Shown: positions 55,458 through 64,000 of the stretch, in pieces
Position numbering within the stretch: position 1 is the first letter of the stretch
How the letters are laid out: each line of letters starts with the position of its first letter
DNA from: Sycon ciliatum
Lineage: Eukaryota > Porifera > Calcarea > Leucosolenida > Sycettidae
Length of the DNA: 64,000 nucleotides
Assembly (NCBI RefSeq): GCF_964019385.1
Contig: NC_088649.1
Coordinates: forward strand, 14,442,608 to 14,506,607
Reading direction: 5' to 3'
Program-made: the position numbers and the translations under genes
Notes under the pieces: model-generated
What the model saw: the letters and a program-made list of their open reading frames with translations, nothing else
Told to the model about the DNA's origin: nothing
Database searches by the model: none

Positions 55458-56186
55458 TCATCTTAAAGATTCCTTACATGATACAGCCACTTTAGTGAAC
55501 TGATACAGTATGGAAATAAGATCAAAGTCAAACGTGTGCAAGTTCTGAATCACGTGATCAAGTGAATAGGTTTCCCAACAATAGGCATCAATCAATGATG
55601 TCATAAGAGATGTATCAGATGGAGATAAAATCAGCAAATTCGTACGCAACGTGGACAGTTGAGATGATGACACCATCCTGGTCGACTCCATGAGATGCAG
55701 TACATATAGGAGTGGAAAATGCTGAGGAAGAGGTTTCATGATTCGACTGAACCTCAACCATGATACATTGCTCCGAGGTAAGTAGGAACGCAGTTTACGT
55801 AGTACATCCACATTCGTATCGTATACTATGCAGGATAATGCTATAGCATAGTTTAAACTCTTGTACAAACAGGATTTTTTCATCGCAAGTAACTGCTCCC
55901 GAAGAGGGTGTACGCAAAGCTGATCGGATGAGAGTTCAGTTTTCGAAAGAAAATGCAAAAGATGACGATCCACACCGCATAACCGCTCATGTACAGTGTA
56001 ACGCTTCTTCATCAAACTACATCTCCTATGCACATCATCTTCAGGGAAGTAAATCACCGCCATGACAAGTCCACACGAAGAACACACGTATCTTCCTTCA
56101 TGTAAAATATGATCAAGATGTTGACACTGTTTTTCCTCCCCGTATTGCTCTTTTTCTTCTTCTTTCTTCTTAAATTCAGAATCCAT
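55458..56186 (-). CDS. TFIIB-like zinc-ribbon protein (left arm)
   Basis: ATG 56186; 242 aa. A Lys/Glu-rich N-terminus is followed by a zinc ribbon with C21, H23 or H26, C35 and C38 (VCSSCGLVMA), the hallmark of TFIIB/TFB and viral late-transcription-factor homologues. The rest is helical and Leu-rich, compatible with degenerate cyclin folds. The inferred role is RNA polymerase II recruitment at element promoters. It is transcribed from the palindrome centre, with TATATAAAG at 56240-56248. It differs from the right-arm copy at I/V, T/A and K/T positions and one silent site. Confidence 0.65.
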   Translation of the reverse strand: MDSEFKKKEEEKEQYGEEKQCQHLDHILHEGRYVCSSCGLVMAVIYFPEDDVHRRCSLMKKRYTVHERLCGVDRHLLHFLSKTELSSDQLCVHPLREQLLAMKKSCLYKSLNYAIALSCIVYDTNVDVLRKLRSYLPRSNVSWLRFSRIMKPLPQHFPLLYVLHLMESTRMVSSSQLSTLRTNLLILSPSDTSLMTSLIDAYCWETYSLDHVIQNLHTFDFDLISILYQFTKVAVSCKESLR

Positions 56187-56239
56187 CTTCACTCCTCACC
56201 AACATCCTCATTATGACACTATATCCAGCATGATATCTA

Positions 56240-56248
56240 CTTTATATA
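56240..56248 (-). promoter_or_regulatory. TATA box of the left TFIIB-like gene
   Basis: TATATAAAG preceded by an inverted CCAAT (ATTGG) one base upstream; mirror at 56366-56374. Confidence 0.6.
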
Positions 56249-56291
56249 ACCAATCCTATCCGGGGCAATTATCAGGTACAACCATTGGGGT

Positions 56292-56321
56292 CGACGTGTT
56301 GGCGAGGGTATGAGGTCATCT
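56292..56321. other. 30-bp unique spacer at the palindrome centre
   Basis: The only sequence not in inverted duplicate; arms pair from ACCATTGGGGT outward. The right arm has one extra G shortly beyond (five Gs against four). Confidence 0.9.
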
Positions 56322-56365
56322 ACCCCAATGGTTGTACCTGATAATTGCCCCCGGATAGGATTGGT

Positions 56366-56374
56366 TATATAAAG
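56366..56374 (+). promoter_or_regulatory. TATA box of the right TFIIB-like gene
   Basis: TATATAAAG 54 bp before the ATG at 56428; together with the left box it makes the centre a bidirectional promoter. Confidence 0.6.
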
Positions 56375-56427
56375 TAGATATCATGCTGGATATAGTGTCA
56401 TAATGAGGATGTTGGTGAGGAGTGAAG

Positions 56428-57156
56428 ATGGATTCTGAATTTAAGAAGAAAGAAGAAGAAAAAGAGCAATACGGGGAGGAAAAACAGTGTCAACATCTTG
56501 ATCATGTTTTACATGAAGGAAGATACGTGTGTTCTTCGTGTGGACTTGTCATGGCGGTGATTTACTTCCCTGAAGATGATGTGCATAGGAGATGTAGTTT
56601 GATGAAGAAGCGTTACGCTGTACATGAGCGGTTATGCGGTGTGGATCGTCATCTTTTGCATTTTCTTTCGAAAACTGAACTCTCATCCGATCAGCTTTGC
56701 GTACACCCTCTTCGGGAGCAGTTACTTGCGATGACAAAATCCTGTTTGTACAAGAGTTTAAACTATGCTATAGCATTATCCTGCATAGTATACGATACGA
56801 ATGTGGATGTACTACGTAAACTGCGTTCCTACTTACCTCGTAGCAATGTATCATGGTTGAGGTTCAGTCGAATCATGAAACCTCTTCCTCAGCATTTTCC
56901 ACTCCTATATGTACTGCATCTCATGGAGTCGACCAGGATGGTGTCATCATCTCAACTGTCCACGTTGCGTACGAATTTGCTGATTTTATCTCCATCTGAT
57001 ACATCTCTTATGACATCATTGATTGATGCCTATTGTTGGGAAACCTATTCACTTGATCACGTGATTCAGAACTTGCACACGTTTGACTTTGATCTTATTT
57101 CCATACTGTATCAGTTCACTAAAGTGGCTGTATCATGTAAGGAATCTTTAAGATGA
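56428..57156 (+). CDS. TFIIB-like zinc-ribbon protein (right arm)
   Basis: Same 242-aa frame as the left arm with three noticed replacements (Val, Ala and Thr for Ile, Thr and Lys), none at the zinc ligands. Both arms are intact, so two active copies are possible. Confidence 0.65.
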   Translation: MDSEFKKKEEEKEQYGEEKQCQHLDHVLHEGRYVCSSCGLVMAVIYFPEDDVHRRCSLMKKRYAVHERLCGVDRHLLHFLSKTELSSDQLCVHPLREQLLAMTKSCLYKSLNYAIALSCIVYDTNVDVLRKLRSYLPRSNVSWLRFSRIMKPLPQHFPLLYVLHLMESTRMVSSSQLSTLRTNLLILSPSDTSLMTSLIDAYCWETYSLDHVIQNLHTFDFDLISILYQFTKVAVSCKESLR

Positions 57157-57164
57157 GATAATTA

Positions 57165-57288
57165 TTTGGTGGGCATGCCGCTGACTGGACAAAATGTTTT
57201 TGGCGAGTTTGATGCTGGTTGGTCAAATGTTTTTGGCGGGCTCAATGCTGATTGGGCAAATGTTTGTGTCGGGCTTGATGGTGATTGG
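57165..57288 (+). promoter_or_regulatory. 33-bp CCAAT array (right arm)
   Basis: Mirror of 55326-55449; TATAAATA follows at 57344-57351. Confidence 0.6.
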
Positions 57289-57430
57289 TTGATCTAGCTG
57301 ACACATATTTTTAACATTTCAATCCGCCCCCGTCTCTGACTTGTATAAATACAGATGGTTGTCCTGTAGTTGAGTCATTCGTTCATCGAATACAGTGCTG
57401 ATGAGTTGTTCTGCCTTCGCTTCCTGGAAG

Positions 57431-58171
57431 ATGGATTCCCTATACGAGCGATGGGTGAGGAAGAATTCCGCTCTTCCTGCTGACCCTCCTCAAGTTGTGC
57501 TCTCTTCGAACGCAGTACCGGCTAAGCGTCGCTATGTGCCACCTGCTCCTACCAAGCTCCACAAAGAGATTGTGGTGGATGGGTTTCAGGAGGACATGCA
57601 ACTGTCCTACAAGTCATCAGGTAGATCCTTCTACAAGCCTGGTTATAAGATGTACTTCCCTTCAGGAGCTCTACCAGCCTGTGGTAGTACGGCAACAGCT
57701 CGCAAAGATGCTCAAGGACAGGTTTACATCGAACTGAATGAGTCCACTGAGTTCATCATTACGAACTTGATCAAGACTTGTCCATCGCTCCGTGACACTC
57801 TCCGAAGAGGACGTGTGGAGAAGATCAAGACCAACTTCTACCCATCACGTTCGTCCGACGGTCAATGTCGGGTGTACATCAACGGTGAAAGCAAGCTAGT
57901 CCCGACCAGCTCGTTCGAACTGGATGTGGAACAAGATGTTTTCATCTACCCCGGGGCAGTCTCCCTCGACATTGACGAGCAGGCGTTGAAGGTACGTCTT
58001 ACTGTTGCTCCAATCGTCTGCATCCACGTGGAGCCCAGATGTTTTCATCGTGCTCTGGACGCGCACATGACACTTTCTACCACGGAACTGAAACAGCTAA
58101 CTGAGAGCTTCATATCATTATGCAGTGTCGCCGTTCAACAAGACGATCAGCTGGTAGAGAGCTTCCAATAA
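57431..58171 (+). CDS. Unidentified 246-aa protein (right arm)
   Basis: Differs from the left copy at one coding position (Met for Ile in the QED.QLSYK stretch). An extra upstream in-frame ATG (57401) exists only in this arm and would add ten residues. Confidence 0.6.
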   Translation: MDSLYERWVRKNSALPADPPQVVLSSNAVPAKRRYVPPAPTKLHKEIVVDGFQEDMQLSYKSSGRSFYKPGYKMYFPSGALPACGSTATARKDAQGQVYIELNESTEFIITNLIKTCPSLRDTLRRGRVEKIKTNFYPSRSSDGQCRVYINGESKLVPTSSFELDVEQDVFIYPGAVSLDIDEQALKVRLTVAPIVCIHVEPRCFHRALDAHMTLSTTELKQLTESFISLCSVAVQQDDQLVESFQ

Positions 58172-58231
58172 GTCTTTAATGAACTGCATTCTTTATCAGA
58201 CAGCTGATCATTCATTCTTATCCTATCCTAT

Positions 58232-58708
58232 TTGACTGTATACTACTTCCTACTGCAATATATTATCATTATATTCAAAACTTCTAGAAAACAAGTATGG
58301 GTGGTGTTGTGTCGAGTAATACATCCACGGAAGAGTGCTGCCTTGCCTCTTCTGATTCTAGCATCCCCACTGATACTAGTAGGGTATGGGTTGCAGGATG
58401 TGAAAAGAATGGAATTGGAAAAGATGAGCCAGGTTGATTTCATGTGCGCACCATCAAGGAATGCGTCAATCATGACAAGGTTCCATCATGAATGTGAAGA
58501 CTTCGAGACTCGTCATGCCTTTGGCATGGACCATTTATTCGTTCCAGATTCACCGTTGTTTCACGAGTGGACATCTGCTAAAAAAGTTGCAATGAAAAAA
58601 AAAATAAAAAAAAATAAAATAAATGAAAACTCCAAGCGCGTTTTGTACGGTCATACCTCAAAAAGAAGAAGATTAAGTTCCAATACGAAGCTACCAAGTC
58701 CGATTTGA
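58232..58708 (+). CDS. Membrane-protein-like ORF (right arm)
   Basis: Mirror of 53906-54382; first ATG at 58409. Confidence 0.35.
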   Translation: MTVYYFLLQYIIIIFKTSRKQVWVVLCRVIHPRKSAALPLLILASPLILVGYGLQDVKRMELEKMSQVDFMCAPSRNASIMTRFHHECEDFETRHAFGMDHLFVPDSPLFHEWTSAKKVAMKKKIKKNKINENSKRVLYGHTSKRRRLSSNTKLPSPI

Positions 58709-59110
58709 ACAAGGTGGCGGGGCTCGAGTCTCTCAAGTGCCGGTGGCAATTCATGTTATTATTATTTTATTTATTTTACTAGGGTGTTTCCCACAGACCA
58801 TGTGTTTGGTTACGCTGCACAAGCAGCGCATTACTTTATCCCTTCCACTAATTGTTATCGGCCAATCAGCATACTCTCACCACCTCGCATCCAATCAGCA
58901 TACCCACGTCACACTAACGTTACACAAACTTGTCTCATTATGCGAAAAAATGGTACTGAATCATAGCAACATCCTCCTGGATAATGAACAAAATAACGAT
59001 TAATCTACATATTTCGATATTTGCAACAGGACTAAAATCGATGGAGTTACGACAGTTTTACGGTATGTACACAATATCAGTCGTTAATGACTGATGCACC
59101 GCAAAGGGTT

Positions 59111-60079
59111 AAAACACAACAACCGACAACAACCGACAACAACCGACAACAACCGACAATAACCAACAACAACACCCAACAACCGACAACAACCGACAAC
59201 AACAACCAACAACAAACAACAACAGCCAACAACAACCAACAACAACCAACAACAACCAACAACAAACAACAACAACCGACAACAACCGACAACAACCGAC
59301 AGCAACCGACAACAACTACCAACAACAACCAACAACAACCGACAACAACAACCAACAACAGCCAACAACAACCAACAACAACCAACAACAACCAACAACA
59401 ACCAACAACAATCGACAACAACCGACAACAACCGACAACAACAACCAACAACAACCGACAACATCCGGCACAACCAACAACAACCAACAACAACCAACAA
59501 CAACACCCAACAACCGACAACAACAACACCCAACAACCAACAACAACACCCAACAACCGACAAAAACACCCAACAACCGACAACAATCAACAACAACCAA
59601 CAACAACACTCAACAACAACCAACAACAACCAACAACAACCAACAGCAACCAACAACAACCGACAACAACCGACAACAACCGACAACAACAACCAACAAC
59701 AACCAACAACAACTGACAACATCCGGCAACAACCAACAACAACCAACAACAACCAACAACAGCACCCAACAACCGACAACAACAACACCCAACAGCCAAC
59801 AACAACACCCAACAACCGACAACAACACCCAACAACCGACAACAATCAACAACAACCAACAACAACACTCAACAACAACCAACAACAACCAACAACAACC
59901 AACAACAACCAACAACAACCGACAACAACCGACAATAACCAACAACAACCAACAGCAAACGACAACAACCGACAACAACCGACAGCAACAGCCAACAACA
60001 ACATCAACAACGACGACGATAACGACGAGAACAACCAACAACAACATCAACAACGACGACGATAGCGACGACAACCACA
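59111..60079. repeat. (CAA)n tract, mirror of the (TTG)n tract
   Basis: The interruption pattern looks the same as in the left arm. Confidence 0.95.
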
Positions 60080-60138
60080 ACAGTGTCCGGTAATGTGTGG
60101 TAGAGAATGGCAGTCAGCCAGACTGTGTACAATTGAAC

Positions 60139-60464
60139 ATGTATAATAATAATAATAACACATTTCGCGTAGTTGAGCACTAAATAAAGAAATTCAGTGG
60201 TTTTTCCCACTTCTGTCTTGTGAGCATCATCAGCAAGGTGTAGAAGCTGTTGATACTGATTTGTCCTCGAGTGTCGAGCTGCACAGTTTCTTCCAGTCTG
60301 TCTTGTCCTCTGCTTGTTGCCGGCACCTGGAAAGGGCTTCCATGGTCTTCATGGGCACACCCAGCTTATTCAACTGAGCGACCAGACTTGTGGCTAGTGT
60401 CAACCTTGGCCGCCCACGAGGTGCTTTGTTGCCCTTGCCCAAATAGCCGCTCATGGCTATTTAG
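60139..60464 (-). pseudogene. LINE 3'-end fragment (right arm)
   Basis: Mirror of 52150-52475. Confidence 0.4.
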
Positions 60465-60540
60465 GGTGGCGTGTTCGTGTCCATCAGTAGCACATGACTG
60501 GTCATTCGTAGTCGCCTACATGCAACTGTGTCATGTATTA

Positions 60541-61325
60541 CTACAAGAACTCAACCAAGTTCTCAGCAGTCATGGAGTAGCGGCAGGTTGGGCAAGTAGG
60601 GCTTAGGGGCAGAACTGATCCACTCCTTGATACAGTGGAAGTGAAATTCATGACCGCGCTCCAACTTGGATAGAGGACGGTCCAGGGTATCCTGACAAAT
60701 CACACAGATGGGCTCGTGACTTATTGCTGACGAGTCTACCTTAGTAGGCACTACATTGATGTACTGCAGCTCCATGGGGTGTATTGCCTGGTCTTGATGG
60801 TGGCTACCGTAATACACCCCGTTGAGGTACCACTGATAGATACCCTCCTCCTCCTGAGAGATGAAAGCAGGTCCATCTTCCCTATGCCGAAGGTTGTATC
60901 GGTACCACTCCCGTACACGATTGTTACCTTCCCTGCGTATCACCGCTGGCGCATTCTCCCTGTGGAGCCTTCCGTGGTGATACCACCGTAGAATACAGCA
61001 TGTGGCGTCACAATAACTGACTGCAGGACCGCCGGCTCTAGACGCCGTTGAGGTAGTACTCGATGCTACCCCGTCCTATCCAAGCAGGTTCATTAACGCG
61101 ATGAAGGCGACCTCCATAGCACCAGGCGCACACTCCCCTACTATCAACAAGAGCTGGTCCGTCCTCCCGATGGAGTCTACCATCGACGTGCCAAATTTCT
61201 TGCTGCGCGTTTTGATCTGCCAACTCCACAACAGTTCTTATTGGCGTCCGTCTTTCTATTAGTAAAGGACCCGTGGTGAGAGACCACGACCGGTCGTCCA
61301 AGTCTACACCGAATGTATCAGCCAT
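60541..61325 (-). pseudogene. DGxLHREDGPA-repeat/RING protein (right arm)
   Basis: Same two frameshifts and the same lost zinc ligand as the left arm, so damage preceded (or was copied during) palindrome formation. Confidence 0.6.
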
Positions 61326-61838
61326 ATCTATTTACTGAGAATAATGTAACAACTCCTCCACAAACGCTTCTACAACTGACGTCTTCTTCATCCCCAGATA
61401 GGCGTTAGCCTTTGGGTAATCCTGAAATAAAGATTATTATTATTATCCTGGTTTTTTTTCCTCTTGGTGGTTTTGGATAAGAGTTGAAAAGTCCAAAAGG
61501 TCAACTGATGACCTTTGCATTACTTGGTATGATTGGATTTTAGCGGATGATGTCGTTATGCAGCTGGAGAGCGAATTCGACAGGAAGAAGGTAAATGCCT
61601 TGCTTTGCGGTTCACACCTTCACTTCAGTATCATTACAGTATGGCTTTCACATGTCACTGCGGTGTGGAACTTACAGGGGTTATACCCCTGTTTCAGCAC
61701 CTGAGGCGGTGCGTCAAGCGCCGCCTCTTTCTTATAATATATTGTGACAAATGGTAAGTGTGCAGTACTCCTAGCTCTCTCCCCCAACAAAAGAGCTCTA
61801 TGACACTGTGCTTTCTGCGGTTTCTTTCGTTTTTACAG

Positions 61839-61983
61839 TGGAGAAAGGCTGGTGGGAGGCCAGGCCGTGGCCGCACACCTGGCGGGTGCGGCCCATCGAG
61901 CCCGTTACTGGGAGGGCCGGCAAGTCGGGCTGCTGTTGCAGTCCGACTACCGGGACGCCATGGAGCGTATCCGGACCCTGTAA
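61839..61983 (+). CDS. Candidate terminal exon (right arm)
   Basis: Mirror of 50631-50775. Confidence 0.25.
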
Positions 61984-63513
61984 GTAAGCACTGCTCTGTC
62001 TACATGTATACTTATCCCCCTCGTTATAGCGATACTTACTTGTTTCGTATCCTCTTGTCTTACCCTGCTTCCGTATTCGTGACACTAATAGTGTTTGTGT
62101 GCGCTCATGCTTGGTTTTACAGATGATGATGATGTATGAAGGTCTGGAGCTAGCTGCCGTCTTCGGGATGTGCCATTTGTTTTCAAAATTATTTGTAAGT
62201 ACTTGTAACAGCTACTAACAGGCGTAGTGTAGTAACTGTGTATGCAGTGTAGTAACAGTGTGTAGTGTTTTGTGATGGTCCTGTGCTATAGCAGTCGTAA
62301 TGTGTTTTGTGATGGTCCTGTGCTATAGCGGTCGTAATGTGTTGGGCTACTGAAGTACACTGCATGAAGGGATATGTGTGGGTGCTTCGACATATTCTCG
62401 TGCTTCCTAAATCCTAGATACGTGTATAGCACTATAACCTAGATGTGTGTGCGCGCGCGTGTGTGTGTGTGTGTGTGTGTGTGTGTCCGCGCATGCGTGC
62501 GTGTGCGTGCATTGTGTTCTCTTCTACAGACTCATCCAAGTCCATTTAAATAAAAGTGCATTATAGTAAACAGTATTGTGTTTTGTTACAGTGAATATGT
62601 GGGGAATGGTGGATATGCCTGAGTGTGACTGGATACCCGCGGGTTGTGACTCTTTGCTGGTCACTCTGGATTCTCCAGTATAGATTCGATGCAGTGCAGA
62701 GGGGATTTGCGGTGCGTAGCAACACTGCTTCACTGTGACACCCCTTCAATAATAATTATTGTTTTAATGCATGATACTCCGGGCGTAGCCGGTTGATTCT
62801 AACTGTATCCTGATCAAAATAGAAATTTGCATCTAATGGACCTGCATGGACAGTAGGCATTTCCCTAATCGGCCGGGCGAAAAATTCGCCGAAAAACAGT
62901 GGTTTTGAAGAAATTACCCATCTTTTCGCCGAATTTTCAAAAATTCGCATGTTGAATTCCCCGAAAACCGATGCTTCAGTGCTTCAACAGGGTGTATGTA
63001 AATGTACATGACGTAATGGGAGCGGTGACTTCAAGTACTATGTTGAGCCGAATTCTGATCTTGGAGCTCAACGAGTGCATGGCACGTGAACTCACTTGTT
63101 TGCTGCACATCTACGAAGTGCGAATCAGGGAGTAGTATAATGACACATGTACTACTAGTACACCTTGTGTTGCACTGCGTCTTTTCCGCAGGGCCACTGA
63201 AAGTCACATGCTCCGCGTGCGTATGCGCGCATGCGCAATATGTCATTCGCTGCATGCAATGCACATCTATGTCGTGCGAATCAGGGAATAGTACGTATTT
63301 TACTACTCCCCGGTGCGAATGCACCGAACGTGCACAAGTGCACGTTCGCCACGGAAAAGAACCTTTATGGCACATTTATGGCATGCCAGGGGTCAAAGGT
63401 CAAACTCTGGGGGGTCCCGGGGCCAGACCAAGCACGACCGACACAGTGTGCCTTATTTGGCCCAAAGGTCAAAGGTCAAAAAGTGGGCCAGAACCCGCCC
63501 CGCACTTACTACT

Positions 63514-63519
63514 ACTGCA
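63514..63519. other. Target site duplication ACTGCA, right
   Basis: Unit 3 host sequence resumes directly with CCTGTGAGCAGG. Confidence 0.95.
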
Positions 63520-64000
63520 CCTGTGAGCAGGCTATTCACTCACCGGGCATAATTGCGCTGTCAACATTTACAACATCATGGAAGAGATTATGGCAGCAGC
63601 AAGAAGAGGCAATGAGGCGACCACTGAAGCAGCGGGGCTGTCGTACTTGCTGTTGCAGTTGGCAGTTTTGCAGCAGGTCACACACTTCTGGTTGGTGGTA
63701 GCACTGTTGCACTGTTCTTTGTTGTCCTCGCTGTGGCATTCTGATAGTTGGGCAGTGGTGGCGCAGCCTAGGGCGATAGAAGCCTTGCCAACAGACTTGA
63801 TACCTACAACATTGCAGAGCAAGTATTCCAACAGGCGCGCGTGCACACACATACATTTGCGACCTTCCAGGAAATAGTGGCACGGGTCTCCCCAGGAGAG
63901 GGGAGAGATAATCAAAAATAAATCTTGGAAAAATGACTCAGTTGGCTGTTGAACCATCCACCAGCCCCCCCCCCCCCCCCCCTGAAATCCCCCAACTCTG
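63520..64000. repeat. Tandem unit 3, continuation
   Basis: Matches 27516-28000; cut by the window end. Poly-C run at 63965-63982. Confidence 0.9.
63568..63803 (-). CDS. Ly6-like protein, exon 2 (unit 3, partial)
   Basis: Same exon and acceptor as in unit 2; exon 1 should lie about 2.4 kb beyond the window. The palindrome sits just downstream of this stop codon, probably in the 3' UTR or terminator region. Confidence 0.75.

Larger units (their letters stand above)
49099..63513. mobile_element. 14.4-kb palindromic Polinton-like element
   Basis: The left arm (49099-56291) is the reverse complement of the right arm (56322-63513), separated by a 30-bp unique spacer. Ends AGTAGTAAGTGCGG... / ...CCGCACTTACTACT with 6-bp duplication ACTGCA. 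Each base of the element therefore occurs twice, apart from roughly eight point differences and one indel noticed near the centre. The ends match the unit 1 element at positions 1-7 (AGTAGTA) and 19-27 (GGTTCTGGC). No polymerase, integrase or capsid gene is present, so it is non-autonomous. Transcription in each arm runs from the centre outward for the TFIIB-like, 246-aa and membrane-protein-like genes, and inward for the RING gene. Confidence 0.9.

Noticed and set aside
58737-59003. 88-codon ORF (mirror 53611-53877)
   Set aside because: Covers the paired CCAATCAGCAT promoter words; no start context or domain.
49099-63513. Fold-back read or assembly artefact as explanation of the palindrome
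   Set aside because: Different, correctly resuming host flanks, a 6-bp duplication, empty sites in two other units, and arm differences argue against it, though raw reads should confirm.
1-64000. CRISPR arrays, rRNA genes, bacterial operons
   Set aside because: None seen; tandem repeats here lack CRISPR spacing and the gene structures are eukaryotic.

Overview
The window looks like nuclear DNA of a non-bilaterian or other marine metazoan; sponge or cnidarian is my best guess, an inference. Evidence: small spliced genes with GT-AG introns, long (CA)n tracts, many short inverted-repeat transposons, tRNA-derived SINE-like sequences, an RLE-type non-LTR retrotransposon remnant, and integrated virus-like (Polinton/adintovirus-like) DNA. 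There are no bacterial operons, rRNA or CRISPR arrays.

Layout. (1) 1-5434: right part of a decayed Polinton/adintovirus-like element. Capsid-type genes and a packaging ATPase point left; a fibre-like protein and mucin-like membrane proteins point right. It ends in a 111-bp cloverleaf-like hairpin, followed by the 6-bp target AACAGC. (2) Three tandem, nearly identical genomic units with a period of about 21.58 kb: unit 1 (5441 to about 23309), unit 2 (about 23310-44886) and unit 3 (about 44887-49098, resuming at 63520). Units 2 and 3 begin with a left-truncated 2.5-kb fragment of a related element that still carries three open membrane/coiled-coil ORFs. Each unit holds a two-exon Ly6/uPAR-like GPI-anchored protein gene, the last exon of a second Ly6-like gene, the 3' exons of a CXC/tesmin-like cysteine-rich gene, an RLE retrotransposon remnant and about ten MITEs. 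(3) 49099-63513: a 14.4-kb insertion in unit 3 that is almost entirely one giant palindrome. Two 7.2-kb arms meet at a 30-bp spacer, the ends read AGTAGTA.../...TACTACT, and a perfect 6-bp duplication (ACTGCA) flanks it. Each arm carries a TFIIB-like zinc-ribbon gene, an unidentified 246-aa gene with a TATA box and a CCAAT-box array, a membrane-protein-like ORF, a 1-kb (TTG)n tract, and a frameshifted gene joining DGxLHREDGPA repeats to a RING-H2-like finger.

The tandem units serve as natural controls for the insertions. The AACAGC site occupied in unit 1 is empty in units 2 and 3. The ACTGCA site occupied in unit 3 is empty in units 1 and 2. The two virus-like elements share terminal sequence at identical positions, so they probably use the same end-recognition machinery. 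The palindrome is best read as a fold-back (defective-genome-like) product, or as an all-TIR derivative of a larger protein-primed virus-like element, that integrated like a Polinton. No integrase or DNA polymerase gene is visible, so mobility must have come from elsewhere.
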